Counted from the stretch's first letter, positions 48,128 through 59,900 are shown. The stretch is 64,000 nt of DNA from Phragmites australis (GCF_958298935.1 NC_084927.1:21526001-21590000); one strand, 5' to 3'. Made by a program: numbers and translations. The notes: generated by a model not told the origin, from the sequence alone.

Positions 48128-49358
48128 CTAATCGTCAGGCCCATTATAGAGCACATCATTGTCATCATTGTCCGGGATAACCACAGGTAAATTAGCAACA
48201 AGAGCCTTTATTGTCTCTATTTGCACCGTCGTAGCCGCAACATCTTGACCCTCCATGGTTCTCCTTTTGAGTTGGGGATACAAAGCACGGTAGAAATCAC
48301 GAGTTTTCTTCTTACGATGATCCAGATAGCTTGACAGCACCTTCAGATGACGCTTACTCCGCCATGCAATCTCATGATCCACCACACCTTTATCAAGGTA
48401 CTACTTCCATAAACATCTCCACGCACTCTATTAAAAAAAATCATATGCACACCAATTAACAATACGATAGCGAAACAGAAAATATAGATAATACGCATAA
48501 AACTAACCATATCCTTGCCAACCATATATCCGCAGTAGTACCCCATATCAAGTTCGGATGGCACTATCCCGTGTTGAGCATTCACACCAGAAGGGCACTT
48601 CCTTGGAGGACATGATTCTATCACTCTTTTCCCCTTTACTTGATCCTTTTCCCAATCTATCCATTGACCATTAGGACCGTACAATGAATCCCAAAAGTCA
48701 CAAGTAACACCATGGCGCTACATTACAATTCATGATACATGTTACATGACATATAACTCTTCCTCATTCAAATTGTAAACAAGTAACCATGCTCAGTTTT
48801 TACCTTCGTCATCCCTTCGCAGCGGAAGTAAGGGAATCCTCAGAAGGTTCACAAAGTACGTTTTGCTTTCCGCAGTTGCACAATGGAGGATCCGCAACAC
48901 GTGTATTCCTCAATTCCCACTTCTCTTTATCTGTCAGTTTTGGCGGATTTGGTGGAGGAGGAATCCAATGAACAAACTTGCCATATGGCTTCGGATATTG
49001 ACTAAACTGTTTCACCTTCAGAATCCTCTGGTCATACATCTCGAGCCCATCAATCCATTGGAAGAAGTAGCACATCTCCCACTCCTGCAAATTATTAAAA
49101 CGTCAAGTTAACAAAAGTAATGCCATATGCTTCTACCCTAACCCATAACAAATATACACTCACACGATAGTCCGTGCATAGGTAGTAAGTACGACCAACA
49201 ATATCTTTGTGTAGTGACTGAAGAACCACGACAGGCTTACCACAGTCACACGTCGGGATGAGGAGGGCGGGGGGAACGGGGGCATCTTTGCAATTGACAT
49301 CGGGATACTTCTTACCGATATGTGCCTACTTTTGCTTACGCCATAAATTCGAAGTCAT
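48128..49358 (-). pseudogene. GRF-type zinc-finger protein gene of the composite element
   Basis: GRF fingers bind nucleic acid; grass genomes hold many transposon-linked GRF proteins, function unknown. Exons (minus): 49358-49164, 49084-48804, 48717-48508, 48400-48128, with GT-AG borders. Finger 1 spans the first junction: CDCGKPVVV...IVGRTYYLC then MCYFFQWIDG. It is followed by the family linker VHWIPPPPNPPKLTDKEKW. Finger 2 reads CNCGKQNVLCEPSED, then after a frameshift FPYFRCEGMTK and CDFWDSLYGP. A third Cys set (CPPRKCPSG...GYYCGYM) follows. The last exon is basic and helical (RSKRHLKVLSSYLDHRKKK) with an acidic tail. Lesions: TAG at codon 11 (49326-49328) and the frameshift in exon 2. 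The gene converges on the PMD gene. Confidence 0.75.
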
Positions 49359-49565
49359 ACTGTAAAACTGCACGAATACAAATCCTACACATTATACATT
49401 TCAATATGATTCAAATTCATCTCTACAATTCAAAAATACTTGTATACACACAAGAACATGCATTGCTCATATACATTAAGTGTAGCTATATGTATTTCAA
49501 TTTCCTACGCTCAAACAATTGCATGCAACAAATTCCACACGATACATATGCGTTACTATACATAC

Positions 49566-50916
49566 TGTCAGTGTATCAGGAACCGGGGGTCCCCAAGTCT
49601 CGAGGCCAGGCCAGCTGTCCGCCACGTGTCACCATCCCGCGAGGTCCCTCCGGTGGGATGAGGAAAATCTAAGTTCCATGAGAAGGTGCTCGGGGCCACA
49701 ACCTCTGGTCCCCGAGCACCCCAGTTCCCCGATGACCCGCAGAGTTCAAGTACCGGGAAGAAAGTGCTCGGGAAGGTGCTCGGTCGCCCCCGAGCACCCT
49801 AGTCCCCCGATGATTAGAAGAGCTAAGTTCCGGGAGAGAGCGCTCGGGGGGCTGCGTGCGGCAGCCCCCGAGCGCTCGGTTCCCCGAGCGTCAGTACAAA
49901 AGTGCCCGGGAGAGAGTGCTCGGGGAGGTGAACAGTACCCCCGAGCACTCGGTGCCCCGACGACCCAGAAAGGCCCCCGAGGGGCCCGCCGATGAGGTGT
50001 CAACCAGTCAGAGGTCTGAGGCCGCATTTAATGGGCGTGCGCGGCTTGACATCCTGACATCTCCAACTGCTCCCGCCGCAGTGTCAGTCCCTGCCGTGCT
50101 TTGGCAGAGAGGCGTGGGGCCATTAATTGCACGGGTCCTGTCCCGTATCATCCGGTGTATCTCGGGATAACGTTGCCAGGATCAAGGCGTTCCGCCTGCC
50201 ACCCTACCATGGCAGAGGAACAAGACAGGGTGGGCACGTCGGGTGCCTCTGTGGCTGCCCGGTGGGCCCTCTCAACGGCGCCCGTCGCCAGGGCGTCCAC
50301 AGTGACGGGTGATCAGACGCGCGCCGCGTTTTTTCCACCGCCCCTGTCACTTCGCCCAGAGGGAATGATGACGCATTTCTCAGTCGTGGCATCTTGGAAC
50401 TTGTGCCCCTTCTTTCCCATTCGGGGTATGTCGTGGCCGGCGAGTGCATAAAAGGATGGGCATATAGAAAGATCAAGAAAAAAAGATAGATTGAATGAGA
50501 GACACGACCAAGACATCGAAACATCGGAGGAGAGAACAAGCCCAAGCAATTGACCGTGCCACACTTAGACGAAGAACACTGCAAGCAAGCCTGAGCAGAG
50601 CTAGAACAAGGAGCCTCAAGCTCTTAGTTAGACAATATATTCTTGTAACCAGACATATCCCTGAGGGATCCTCCTCAGGGAAGGTTATTGCATCCATACA
50701 GGAGTAGGGTATTACGCCCCTGTGCGGCCCGAACCTGTCTAAACTTCGGTGCATTTACTTCCCTTTGCACTAGGTCGATCATCCCCACCACCGGCCGTTG
50801 CAATTATTTCCACGTCCATTTATTTCTCCGACGAACTTATTCAGGATCATCCCCCCGGCCGAATCTCTAAAAAGGGGTCTCTCGGGATCCCTGCGACATG
50901 AGTTAATCCTCCGACA
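49566..50916. mobile_element. Solo LTR (1351 bp), Gypsy-like, TSD CATAC
   Basis: The segment starts TGTCAGTGTATCAGGAACC and ends CCTCCGACA, with inverted TGTC/GACA termini. It is flanked by CATAC at 49561-49565 and 50917-50921. Its left third has repeated GTGCTCGGGG / CCCCGAGCAC motifs in alternating orientation. A TATA-like GCATAAAAGG lies near 50446. The interior was lost by LTR recombination. The open frames inside are LTR shadows. Gypsy assignment is by general resemblance to grass LTRs, not by coding sequence. Confidence 0.88.
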
Positions 50917-51236
50917 CATACATAGCACGATATATAAGCTCTGATCTAGATCGAAACGTACAAATTTCATAGATCAACAAAATCATAGTCTAAATTCTAA
51001 CTACCCAAGAACTAACAATGTAAACCAAAAACAACAAAAATACCTGGAGGAATTAGAGGAGCTACCTTCCTAGGACACTTCCCCCTCAAATTCCCTTCGA
51101 ATCGGGCCCAAAATCGGTGGAGATTGGAGGGAGGGGGCGTCGACGACGTGTTTGGCGTCTATGCTGGTCGCGCTGGGGTGAGGAGGAAGAATGGCCGGTG
51201 GGGAGAGAAAGACCAGAGCGCCCCCCTGTATGGTGC

Positions 51237-51377
51237 TGTCACGCCAAAGCGGGTTGGCGCGACACAGGTCTGCCACGTCGGCATACCGTGTGGCACAACA
51301 CCGGGGGACCGCCAGCGTGGCACCTCAGTCACGCCAGGCTGCTTGGCGTGAGTCACGCCAAACACTTAGCATGACAA
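51237..51377. repeat. Palindromic TCACGCCA-type repeat cluster, right
   Basis: Three to four units (GTCACGCCAAAGCGGGTTGGCGCGAC, given here only by its ends GTCACGCC/GGCGCGAC, then AGTCACGCCAGGCTGC and GAGTCACGCCAAACAC) are seen in inverse orientation to the left cluster. Confidence 0.75.
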
Positions 51378-51692
51378 AGAGAGCTATTTTCTATAATATT
51401 AGATGACACTGTCTTTATTAAAATATTAATATTAAATAGGCTAAAAGAATTCCCTGTCGGGCAGGCAGCGGAGCCGGATGCAACCAAAGCGAAAAAGGGA
51501 AGGAAAAACAAAATGGCAAAAGCAAACTTGCTCCGTAAGACTGGCTGCCTCACCGCAACTCCTCAGATGGCTGCTCCTGCAGCAGCAGCCACTCCTCCCT
51601 GATTCACTCCCCACTGCCTCCCCAAGCCCCCTCGCCTAGCGCTTCCTCCCATTTCCGAGTCCTGCACCGGCGAGTGGCGAGCCAGCAAGCCG

Positions 51693-54600
51693 ATGCGGCC
51701 GATACGACTGCCGGAGCCGCCGGGCGGGGCCATGTCGGAGATCTTCAGCGTTGCCGTGGTGTGTCATGCCGTCGTCATCGGCAACGGCTGCGCCGGCGCC
51801 GAGAACCAGTGCCTCGGCCTCCTCCGCGCCCTCTGCCTCACCGACCACCTCACGCTCTACTAGTAATCCCCGACTTGTCCCCTCATTCCCTGCCAGCTCG
51901 CAGTGATGGTATGGTAAAAGGGTTGGTTTAGTTGCTCATGCATTATTGATGGTATCATTGCGTATAATTAATGGCTAATTGCAATTGGTAATGGCAGTTG
52001 TATCTCTGATACAACATTGGATTGGTTTGGTTGGTGTAGCCAATTAGATACTAGGCCAAGCACTAAGTACTCATTATTTGAAAATTCAAGTTGCTACTTA
52101 CTAGAGAACGAGCATTACGTTTTTTGTGTGTATAATTTTGTGCCTCTTCCGTTAAACGGGTCGTTTGTTGGGGCATATCCATGGCCCATGATTTAAGGAG
52201 AATGCATACCTCTTTCTCAATAAGTAAATCAAGAGCTCTGGACTGTGGTTTAAAGATTTACTATTTAGGGATGTAACTGTAAGTTGGATGTTCGTTTATT
52301 GTTATTGCAGTCTCTGCTTGATATCTTGCAGCATGTGTTTGAGAGTGGGCGAGAAGGGTTGCCAATTTCATTCATTTGTTCTATATCGAGATATATTTCT
52401 GAACTGCAGTTGTCTGCAATTCATCAGTGGAACAAGTTAACTGAATTCTGAAATGATGACTGTTAATCAGTGGAGTTGACTCCAGATGTTCATCAGTTGA
52501 ATTCTGAAATGATAACTGCTGGATGTGGAACAAGTTAGTCATTCTCTACTACATTGCAGGTTGAATTTTTTGGGTAGTGTGTTTTGATGTATACCAGGGC
52601 TACCACAGTTTCCACAGTTGTAGAGTGCATGTATTGTTGTTGCTTGTATATGCAGGCATTTGCTCTTTTTGAATTTTCTTTGTTCAAAATAAATAAAGAA
52701 GTAAATTACAGAACATGGCTTAATGGGAGGGAAATTCTTGGTGATATCTCAGTACCTATTTCTCGTTTTCCATTTTTAAACTTCCTCGGTGTCTGTGGGG
52801 GCAGAGTACAACCGTTCATGGGCTTATGGCTCCATTGGCTAAAGTTTCAAATGGAAGTTATCATCTGTAATTCAGATAACAATTCAAATGTGTCCTCTCC
52901 CAATTCATTCTTTCGTTTTAAGCTAATGGTTGCTAATCGCATTTGTTGTAAATCTTTCTGGCCTCACAACGCTTAACCAGGCCAACAGGAGGAATCAACA
53001 AGCATGCTGAACTTGCTCCTTTGCCAAAGCCATTAGTAGCAGTAAACATTGGAGTACCAACAAGTAAATCCTTCCCTCCCTCCTGCCCTTCCTGCCTATA
53101 TGAAACGATTTTTCCAATGTGTGTACATAGGCCAGGTTCTTGTTTGACTTTGATTGGGGAATAGAACAATCTGTAGTACCAACAGTGGCACCGCAAATTA
53201 TTACGAACATAGAGCTCCTTATGCATGAAACATATGATCATGCTACAACCAAACCATAATCCCACTTTGAATTCACACCTTATGTATATTGTTATTTTGA
53301 TGACCTCTTTTGATGTATAGGTCGTTTTTTCACATTTTGGTCATTTTCTAATTAATATTAAGTGATAATGTTAATCTCCTAGGGTGGGAGGTAGCCTACT
53401 ACCCAATGTCAGGTAGTATGTTACCTATTAATGACATCCATTGGTTCTATGTTAAACAACTGATCAAGAACGTTCACATGTTCCAGGTTTCATATTCCTT
53501 TTCATGGTGATATCTATGTTAAACAACAAGCATGAAACATATTACAAAGCTCATTGCATAAACATTCACATGTTCCAGGTTCCATATTCCCTTTCATGCT
53601 AACTCTTGCAATCGACATGTGCTTTTGTTCATGTTATTATTCAGGAAAAGGTTAGAACCTTTTCACGTTTGCCAACTTGTGGAAACCAACAAAACAAAGC
53701 TTTTAGACTTTCACTTGTTTCAATAGTTTTTCGTTGTTTTACCTACATGTTGAGCTGGTTCTTTTCAAACTTCGTGCGGCGATATGTGGGTACTAATGCA
53801 TAGTGTTTTCAATGGTTAGGAAACTGTAAATATGATGTAGACCTTGCCAAGCAGCTGGTAAGCTCCCTACACAATGTTCTAAAGACCTGTGTGAGTGTTA
53901 GAATTTCATTTTCTAGGAGAACACCGCGAAAGGTAGAACTACTAGAACCTTTGTATGTTCATTTATCATGTTTAGTTGTTTTACCAAGTGTTGTCACTTA
54001 ATTTCTAAACTATTTATTGGCAGGTATCTGATCTTATATTGAAAGAGTCTAGCCCACATCCTAAGATTTATATTTGGGATGGTTAAGGTGCATTCACAAA
54101 TGAGATCAGTGGGATTTCTTGATCTCTATGTAAATGAGAAATCTTATGTTGAGTTGGTTTTGTCACTGCAGATCCTAACCTGCACTTGGGCCATCTTGCA
54201 TGGGCTGATGCTTTCATCATTACAGCAGACTTTATTAGTATGCTAAGTGAGGCGTGCAGCACTGGGTGAGCTGATATGTTATATCTTTTTGTACGTTGGA
54301 ATCTTTTACAAGATGCATAACTAAGCTTCCAATTTCATTTCTTACAGGAAACCTGTTTATGTTATTGGAACTGAGCGCTGCAGGTGGAAAATTTCAGATT
54401 CTTACAACCATCTACATGAGCATGGGGCTGTCCGCCCTTTCACCGGATTGGAAGATATAAGCTTGCTTAATTTCTACCCCTTTTCAGTTGGTTTCTCTTG
54501 GGTGCTTAGTTGGGCACCCAGTCACTGTTTCCTTGGGAAAAATGTTTTATTTCCCCACATACTATCTTTGTACAGTTGCACCAAAGTGTTTTCCCATCAT

Positions 54601-54758
54601 TTCAGTTTTGAAACTCTTCAGCTTGAATTTCTAAACATCACCATGTCCTTCATTGTAGATGTCGGATAGCTGGAGCTACCCTCTCCTGAATGATGTTATC
54701 GATGTGGCTGCATGGGGTTCGGGAGGTGCTTGCACAACGTGGATGGACGGTGGGCTAA
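51693..54758 (+). pseudogene. ELM1: ELM1-like mitochondrial fission protein, decayed and internally deleted
   Basis: Plant ELM1 recruits dynamin-related DRP3 to mitochondria for fission. Exon 1 (51693 to about 51860) gives MRPIRLPEPPGGAMSEIF and VVIGNGCAGAENQCLGLLRA, then TAG at 51861. Exons for roughly residues 60-280 are missing. Recognisable 3' exons: about 52990-53063 (LAPLPKPLVAVNIGVPT), 53820-53932 (NCKYDVDLAKQLVSSLHN), 54024-54087 (HPKIYIWDG then TAA at 54084), 54172-54265 (NLHLGHLAWADAFIITAD), 54348-54456 (KPVYVIGTERCRWKIS) and 54659-54758 (MSDSWSYPLLNDVIDVAA). The last has an extra G near 54716 that shifts frame before the old stop at 54756. The donor after 54456 reads AT instead of GT. 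The composite transposon ends about 250 bp upstream of the ATG. Confidence 0.88.
51950..52985. other. Sequence replacing the missing central ELM1 exons
   Basis: Between ELM1 exon 1 and the first surviving 3' exon I see no sequence resembling the expected central ELM1 region. The stretch is AT-rich with short unremarkable open frames (for example 52584-52976). It probably combines intron remnants and inserted DNA. Confidence 0.45.
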
Positions 54759-56825
54759 CAGTAACCGAAGTAGAGAATGAAAATGTCATTTTGGCCCAGT
54801 TCTCTCTTTCGAGTTCTGGTATTTAAAGGACCGCACTTTAGTTATCTTGATTGCACAGAAATTATGCATTTAGTCATGTCCTGTTTGCTAGAAAAAAGCG
54901 AACCGATCGTGTGCGATGTGCATGAAACACAGCCCATCCCCCCCCCCCCGCCAAATACCACATGAAAATTTTGAGCAAGCATACCTCCAAAAGTGTGCAG
55001 TGCTGGCATATCCATGCATCAGTGTATTGTTCTGCTGCAAAGATGCCGATTGAAGTTCAAGCGGAGTTAATATTTATCGTTGGAAGAGGTCATGGCCTCA
55101 TGAGACATTTGGCATCGTGGGCTGTGACTGTGTTGAATATATCGTCGAATGATATTGCTCCTTTATGCTAGATTGCTCCTCTTTCGTGACATAACAAATT
55201 ATGTAGGCCACGTTAGGTGGTTAGCATATATAAGTCCTACTTTGTGGAAGGTTAATAGATCTAGTTTGGCTGTTGCTCTTGTTTATGTGGTGCTGATGAT
55301 ATATTGGAGTCACTTACCTGTCTGGCCTTTCTGGGTGCTGAATGTACCTGACGATTTGTTGGATGGCTGCTGGTTGCTGAACATTTTTAATCGAAACCAA
55401 TCATCCGGATTTTGATTGGTCTGTTCGTAATATAGCTTGTCGATGTGCTTGTCTGAATTCATAATTGCGTATTTGCACTGTAAGCACCCATCAAGTTATG
55501 TGGTAGTCGACGTTTTGTAATTCCGCCTGGACCATGAGCTGTCTTCATGTTTATGGCTGGTTGTGTGCCGATCAGGTATATATACTGATGTAGCGATGCA
55601 TGCGGCCTTGTTGCAGAGTTCCTAATTGCTACAGTGCCTTGTACTAGCAACATCTAGGGTGTGGGTGTACGATAAGAAATCAAGAATGTATGGTCATTGT
55701 CACAAGAACCCGGTTTGTATTGGTCTTCACTTGACTGCTAACATCTGGCCATCTCGTGGAACCTTGCAATCCAAATTGCTAGCCGGTGCACATGTGGATA
55801 GCGAGACACTTTGTTGATTTTGTTAATATCAAAGCTCTATATCTCAAATCAATAGATGTTGTGTGAGTGAGTGTGTGGTGATGTAAATAAATGAGTGTGT
55901 TTACGAGTTATACTGATGTAGTTATACTGGTATTTCAAAGAACAATATAGGGTGACATGTTTCACCGTTTCAAACAACCTTTGCGTCATACAACCAAAAA
56001 AGGATATACCATTCTATCTATGCCAGCAGCTCCTATTTATCTCAAGTGTTCACGGAAGATAGTCGTTGTTGTAGTAGCCACCAACCAGACTCACTCGGTA
56101 TTGCATATTTGCATGGATGAATCCTAGTCATCTTTAGAGCTCCTTTGGAACGGTAGGATTTTGGAAGCATTTTATAGGATTTGGATCCTATAGGAAATTT
56201 TCATATGTGGTCGTTTGAAACAAATAATTGAACATTTTAGACTCCTACAAAATTCATATAGAATTCCTTAGTTCCAAGAGGACATTTAACATAAGGTCAA
56301 ACCTTACAGGGATTTTTTTGCCTATCTTTCTCCAAATTCCCGTGTTACATTAAAATGTTCCATTGATAAATTTATGTATTTTGAATTCCTATACGACTGT
56401 AAGTGATAGACAACTCTAATCTAGACCTCAAAGCATGCCTCACACCAATCCATCGCCCTTTTCTTCGACAGCGCCGCCGAACTCGCCACCAGCCTTCTCC
56501 CACCACCGAAGCACGCGAGCCTTCCCGAAAGAGATCTCCCCTCGCACCCGCCATCGCTGCCGTATTCCTCCTCCTCCCCCGCCTCAGTGCTATCTGATTG
56601 GTGGTGGAGTGGAGATCGACCCTGTCTTGGAATTCCCTTTGTTGGTAAGGAACCCTAATTTGGTCGGATGGATTTTTCATCTTCGACAGCGCGCGCGAGA
56701 TCGACCGATCTCAGCTGACGCGTAGGGATTGAGTACACATGGTGTGGGTGCAGTTGATTTCCTAGGAAGATTAGGGGTTCAGCTGAAACCCCCATGCTCG
56801 ACGCTGAGTACGACCCTGGCGGGTG
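54759..56825. other. Intergenic region and OTLD1 upstream region
   Basis: The left part is ELM1 3' flank. Around 56140 GAGCTCCTTTGGAACGGTAGG resembles a common grass MITE end, but its partner was not identified. At 56440-56825 the GC content rises and the 5' UTR and promoter of the OTU gene are expected. No separate gene was recognised. Confidence 0.4.
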
Positions 56826-56899
56826 ATGACGAGGATCTTCGTGCAGCGCGGGGCCGCCGGCTCCTCGTCCAGCTCCGGCCGCTCGGGCTCGCAGCAAGT

Positions 56900-56932
<33 letters not shown>

Positions 56933-59900
56933 GGCAGCAGCTGCCCGGGAGGATGACCTGCCGCTGCAGCCTCAGCCGCAGCCGCCGGAGCTATTGGCCT
57001 CAGATGACATAACTGAGAATTTACATGAGGGCAGCGAGAACGTTAGTGGCAGCAATAAGCCTTTGAGGCTGGATGACCCCGTATCTGAGAGCTCGAGCTC
57101 GGCAGAGCAGAGGGCTGTGAGGGAGAAGCCTCCCAAGGATGACTCCAGTGTGATCGATCCTGCTTTCTTGGTGGAGGAACTGACAGGGCTCCAGTTTCCT
57201 GATCAATTTGAGCATGGGAATTCAGCGCCATCAGGCACTGGCCCGTCGCAGATGGCAGGCGCAGCATCGCATCCACCGCCGCCACCACCAGCCCCACCTC
57301 CAAAACCGTCATCTGGGAATAATGGGTTGCGGAGAATAGGGTCTGGAAGCTCAAATAGTGTGCGAATTGGATCTTCAAGAAGGCCAATAGTTTGGCCACC
57401 AGCGGTGGCTCGGACATCTGCTTCAGGTTCTCGGCCTTCTTCTCCCAGGTCGCTTGTGGATGGTGAAGGTTACAATAGTGCAGATGAACAGGGCCCTGGT
57501 TACGCCTTGAGTTATAATGATTCGGTATGCTTTCATTTGTCTTGTTCTGTTTTATATGGGTGCTTTAATTTCCCCAATAACTTTTAAAGCATCTTATATA
57601 TCACATCAGCATTTATTGTATAATGTGAAGATAATGTCATAGATGTATAGGACCTTTATAGTTGAACGATATGCTCTTCTTTGGTAGCTGTTTTTCCTGG
57701 TGTATGATTATTAGATGAATCTGTTTATCATGTGCTTTCCTTCATGGTGTAAAATAACAGAAGCATTCTTCTTACTGGAGTTACTTATTCTGATAGTATA
57801 AGCAGATAGGGCTATCTAATCTTGGTCAAGGGAAGTACGACGTTTCTTACTTATATTATTAGTGACCCTTTTTTTCCATGTACACAAATAGGTATAATAT
57901 AATATTTTCACAACTGCTCATCTTATCCATTTTGCGCCTCAGGAAAGGGAGCACATGTTTGAGCACGATCTAAGGCGAGTGAAAGGGTTGGAAATCAGAA
58001 AGATGGCGGAGGATGGGAACTGTCTCTTCAGAGCAGTTGCTGATCAAGTTTATGGAGATGCAGAAGCTTATGACATGGCTAGGCAGATGTGTGTTGATTA
58101 TATGGTAGGTTGCATCTTTGCATCTGAGTAGTAATTTTCTAGTTTATATCTATGTAAGGACAATATTTTGATGTCCATGAGCAGCATATATCCAAATTTT
58201 TTAATTTATGAACTCGATTATCAATTTCTGAATTGTTATGTGAATATATTAGTTCTTGCCATATTCTGCGCACCCTCTTTTTCTACCTCATTTATGAACA
58301 TTAAGTCCTTAGCTTTGTTAGTTTTTTCATAATTTTGGGCACAATTAATGTGAGCTAAATAGTGCACCGAGAGATTGAGACAGCCCCGTTTGCAGTCAGA
58401 TAGTGTTATGGAAATGGTTGTCACCTGGCTCCATGCTTCCAGCTGATAACAAATAACAGTTTCTGCCTCACTGGTTACTAACAAGTAATAACCAGCTCTC
58501 AGCTAGGAAGGATACTTGTCGAGGTAGCTTCCAGCAATTTGGTCCAGGACTGGTTATGCCCTGTTATGAAATTGGTTACAACTGTTTCCAGCAAAAATTA
58601 CTGCTACTTCTGTTACTTTTCTAGCATATTAGGTTAAAGAATATTATCAATTAGGATAATCATGTGCATAAGCAATACAAACCCTGCTAATTCTACGTGA
58701 ATCTTCTGTCTGAGTTGACAAAGAAAGTCCTAACTCAAGGTATGGCATATCCAGGAGCCGGATAGCCAATGGATAATGATTTAACCATTTGGTATTTAAG
58801 TGGAATGATTAAGGATTCTCATGTCTTTCTATGGGACCTCCAAACATTGTTATAAAAATAGGTTGAAACAGGAATGAGTGCATGTAGCTGTTACCTAATA
58901 ATTGAGACATTTTGTCTGTATAAACATTACTAGGTGGGCCATTGAATGATTACTGCTTTCCGATTTTCGGAACATCAGCATTAGTTTCCTAGTCAGCTTT
59001 TCTAGTGTTTTTTTGTGTGGTCAAAGTATGGTATTCGACAGTGCATTATAAGTAGTTGAAAGGATGGGGGAAACTACTGATCTCTCTGAATTTGCAGAAC
59101 AGGGAAAAACATGCATTACCATGATATAATATAATCCGTTACTCCATTAGCCATGCAGTTGAAACACTCATTGTCATTTTCTATTTCTTTCTCAGGAAAG
59201 GGAGCGGGATCATTTCTCTCAGTTCATAACTGAAGGTTTTACCTCTTACTGTAAGAGGAAAAGGAGAGACAAGGTAAGCTTTCAAATATATGCTTAGCAA
59301 ATCATTAGTTTCCCACCTGTATTGGTTCATTTGCCTTCCCAATCATCTAAATTCAGTACGGGCAACCTAATATAATCATAGTTATTAAAGTGTCGCCATA
59401 TCGACGATATATCGGCGTGGTGAGAAACAGTAGCTCGCCACGGTGACGCCACAGCTCGGGTGTGTATGGTACCCGCCATAGTGGTGTGGCGTCGCCGTGG
59501 CCCCTCTGTGGCATCTTGTGGCGAGAAGAAGCCCTGTGGCGCCCGCCCCAAGCAAATGGACGATTTTGTCGTTGATGGCCTTCGCCAACTTGATCTTCCA
59601 CCGTCCACCAGTCCATTCCGTCGCCTCCTGCTCCATTTCGCCCATTGCATCCTCCCTGAGGATGGAGCTCCGATCCAGAACTGTAGAAGTGGGAGAGGGA
59701 GGGGGGAGAAGCAAGCTCGATGATGGTATTGTGGCGATCAAGATCTGTGGAAGAGGAAGAGGGATGGATGGAGGAGAAGAAAGCATTGATCTAGATCTGG
59801 TGTCTTCAACTGGAGTGGTGACTGCAGGCTGCTTGGTGGTGCTGTTAGGGCATGGGAGAGGGAAAGTGTTTAGATTGGCTGTTGGGCTTCTAAGAGGTAT

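Larger units (their letters stand above)
41405..51446. mobile_element. Composite Mutator-like element carrying MULE transposase, PMD and GRF-zinc-finger genes
   Basis: Sequence at about 41405-42262 recurs in inverse at about 49376-51446 once the 1.35-kb solo LTR inside the right copy is set aside. Landmarks are TTAGCCTATTTAATA at the outer edge, TCACGCCAAGCAGCC, GTGTCCTAGGAAG, the intron-like TACATTGTTAGTTCTTGGG-type stretch and AATGTGTAGGATTTGTA at the inner edge. Between the arms lie a decayed MuDR-type transposase joined to a plant mobile domain gene (+) and a GRF-finger gene (-). The inverted arms, MULE transposase and internal promoter-like position of the arms are Mutator-like. No 9-bp target duplication could be confirmed, so the exact ends are provisional. 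Confidence 0.75.
49376..51446 (-). repeat. Right inverted terminal repeat of the composite element, split by a solo LTR
   Basis: Inverse copy of the left terminal repeat. The arm totals about 715 bp without the solo LTR. It is shorter than the left arm mainly because fewer palindrome units remain (51237-51377). Confidence 0.75.

Noticed and set aside
49519..50451. Several 100-158-codon plus-strand frames
   Set aside because: They are inside the solo LTR defined by TG/CA ends and the CATAC duplication.
54456..54658. U12-type (AT-AC) intron in the ELM1-like gene
   Set aside because: The donor reads ATAAGC, not the U12 ATATCC consensus, and the acceptor is AG. A mutated GTAAGC donor in a dying gene is simpler.
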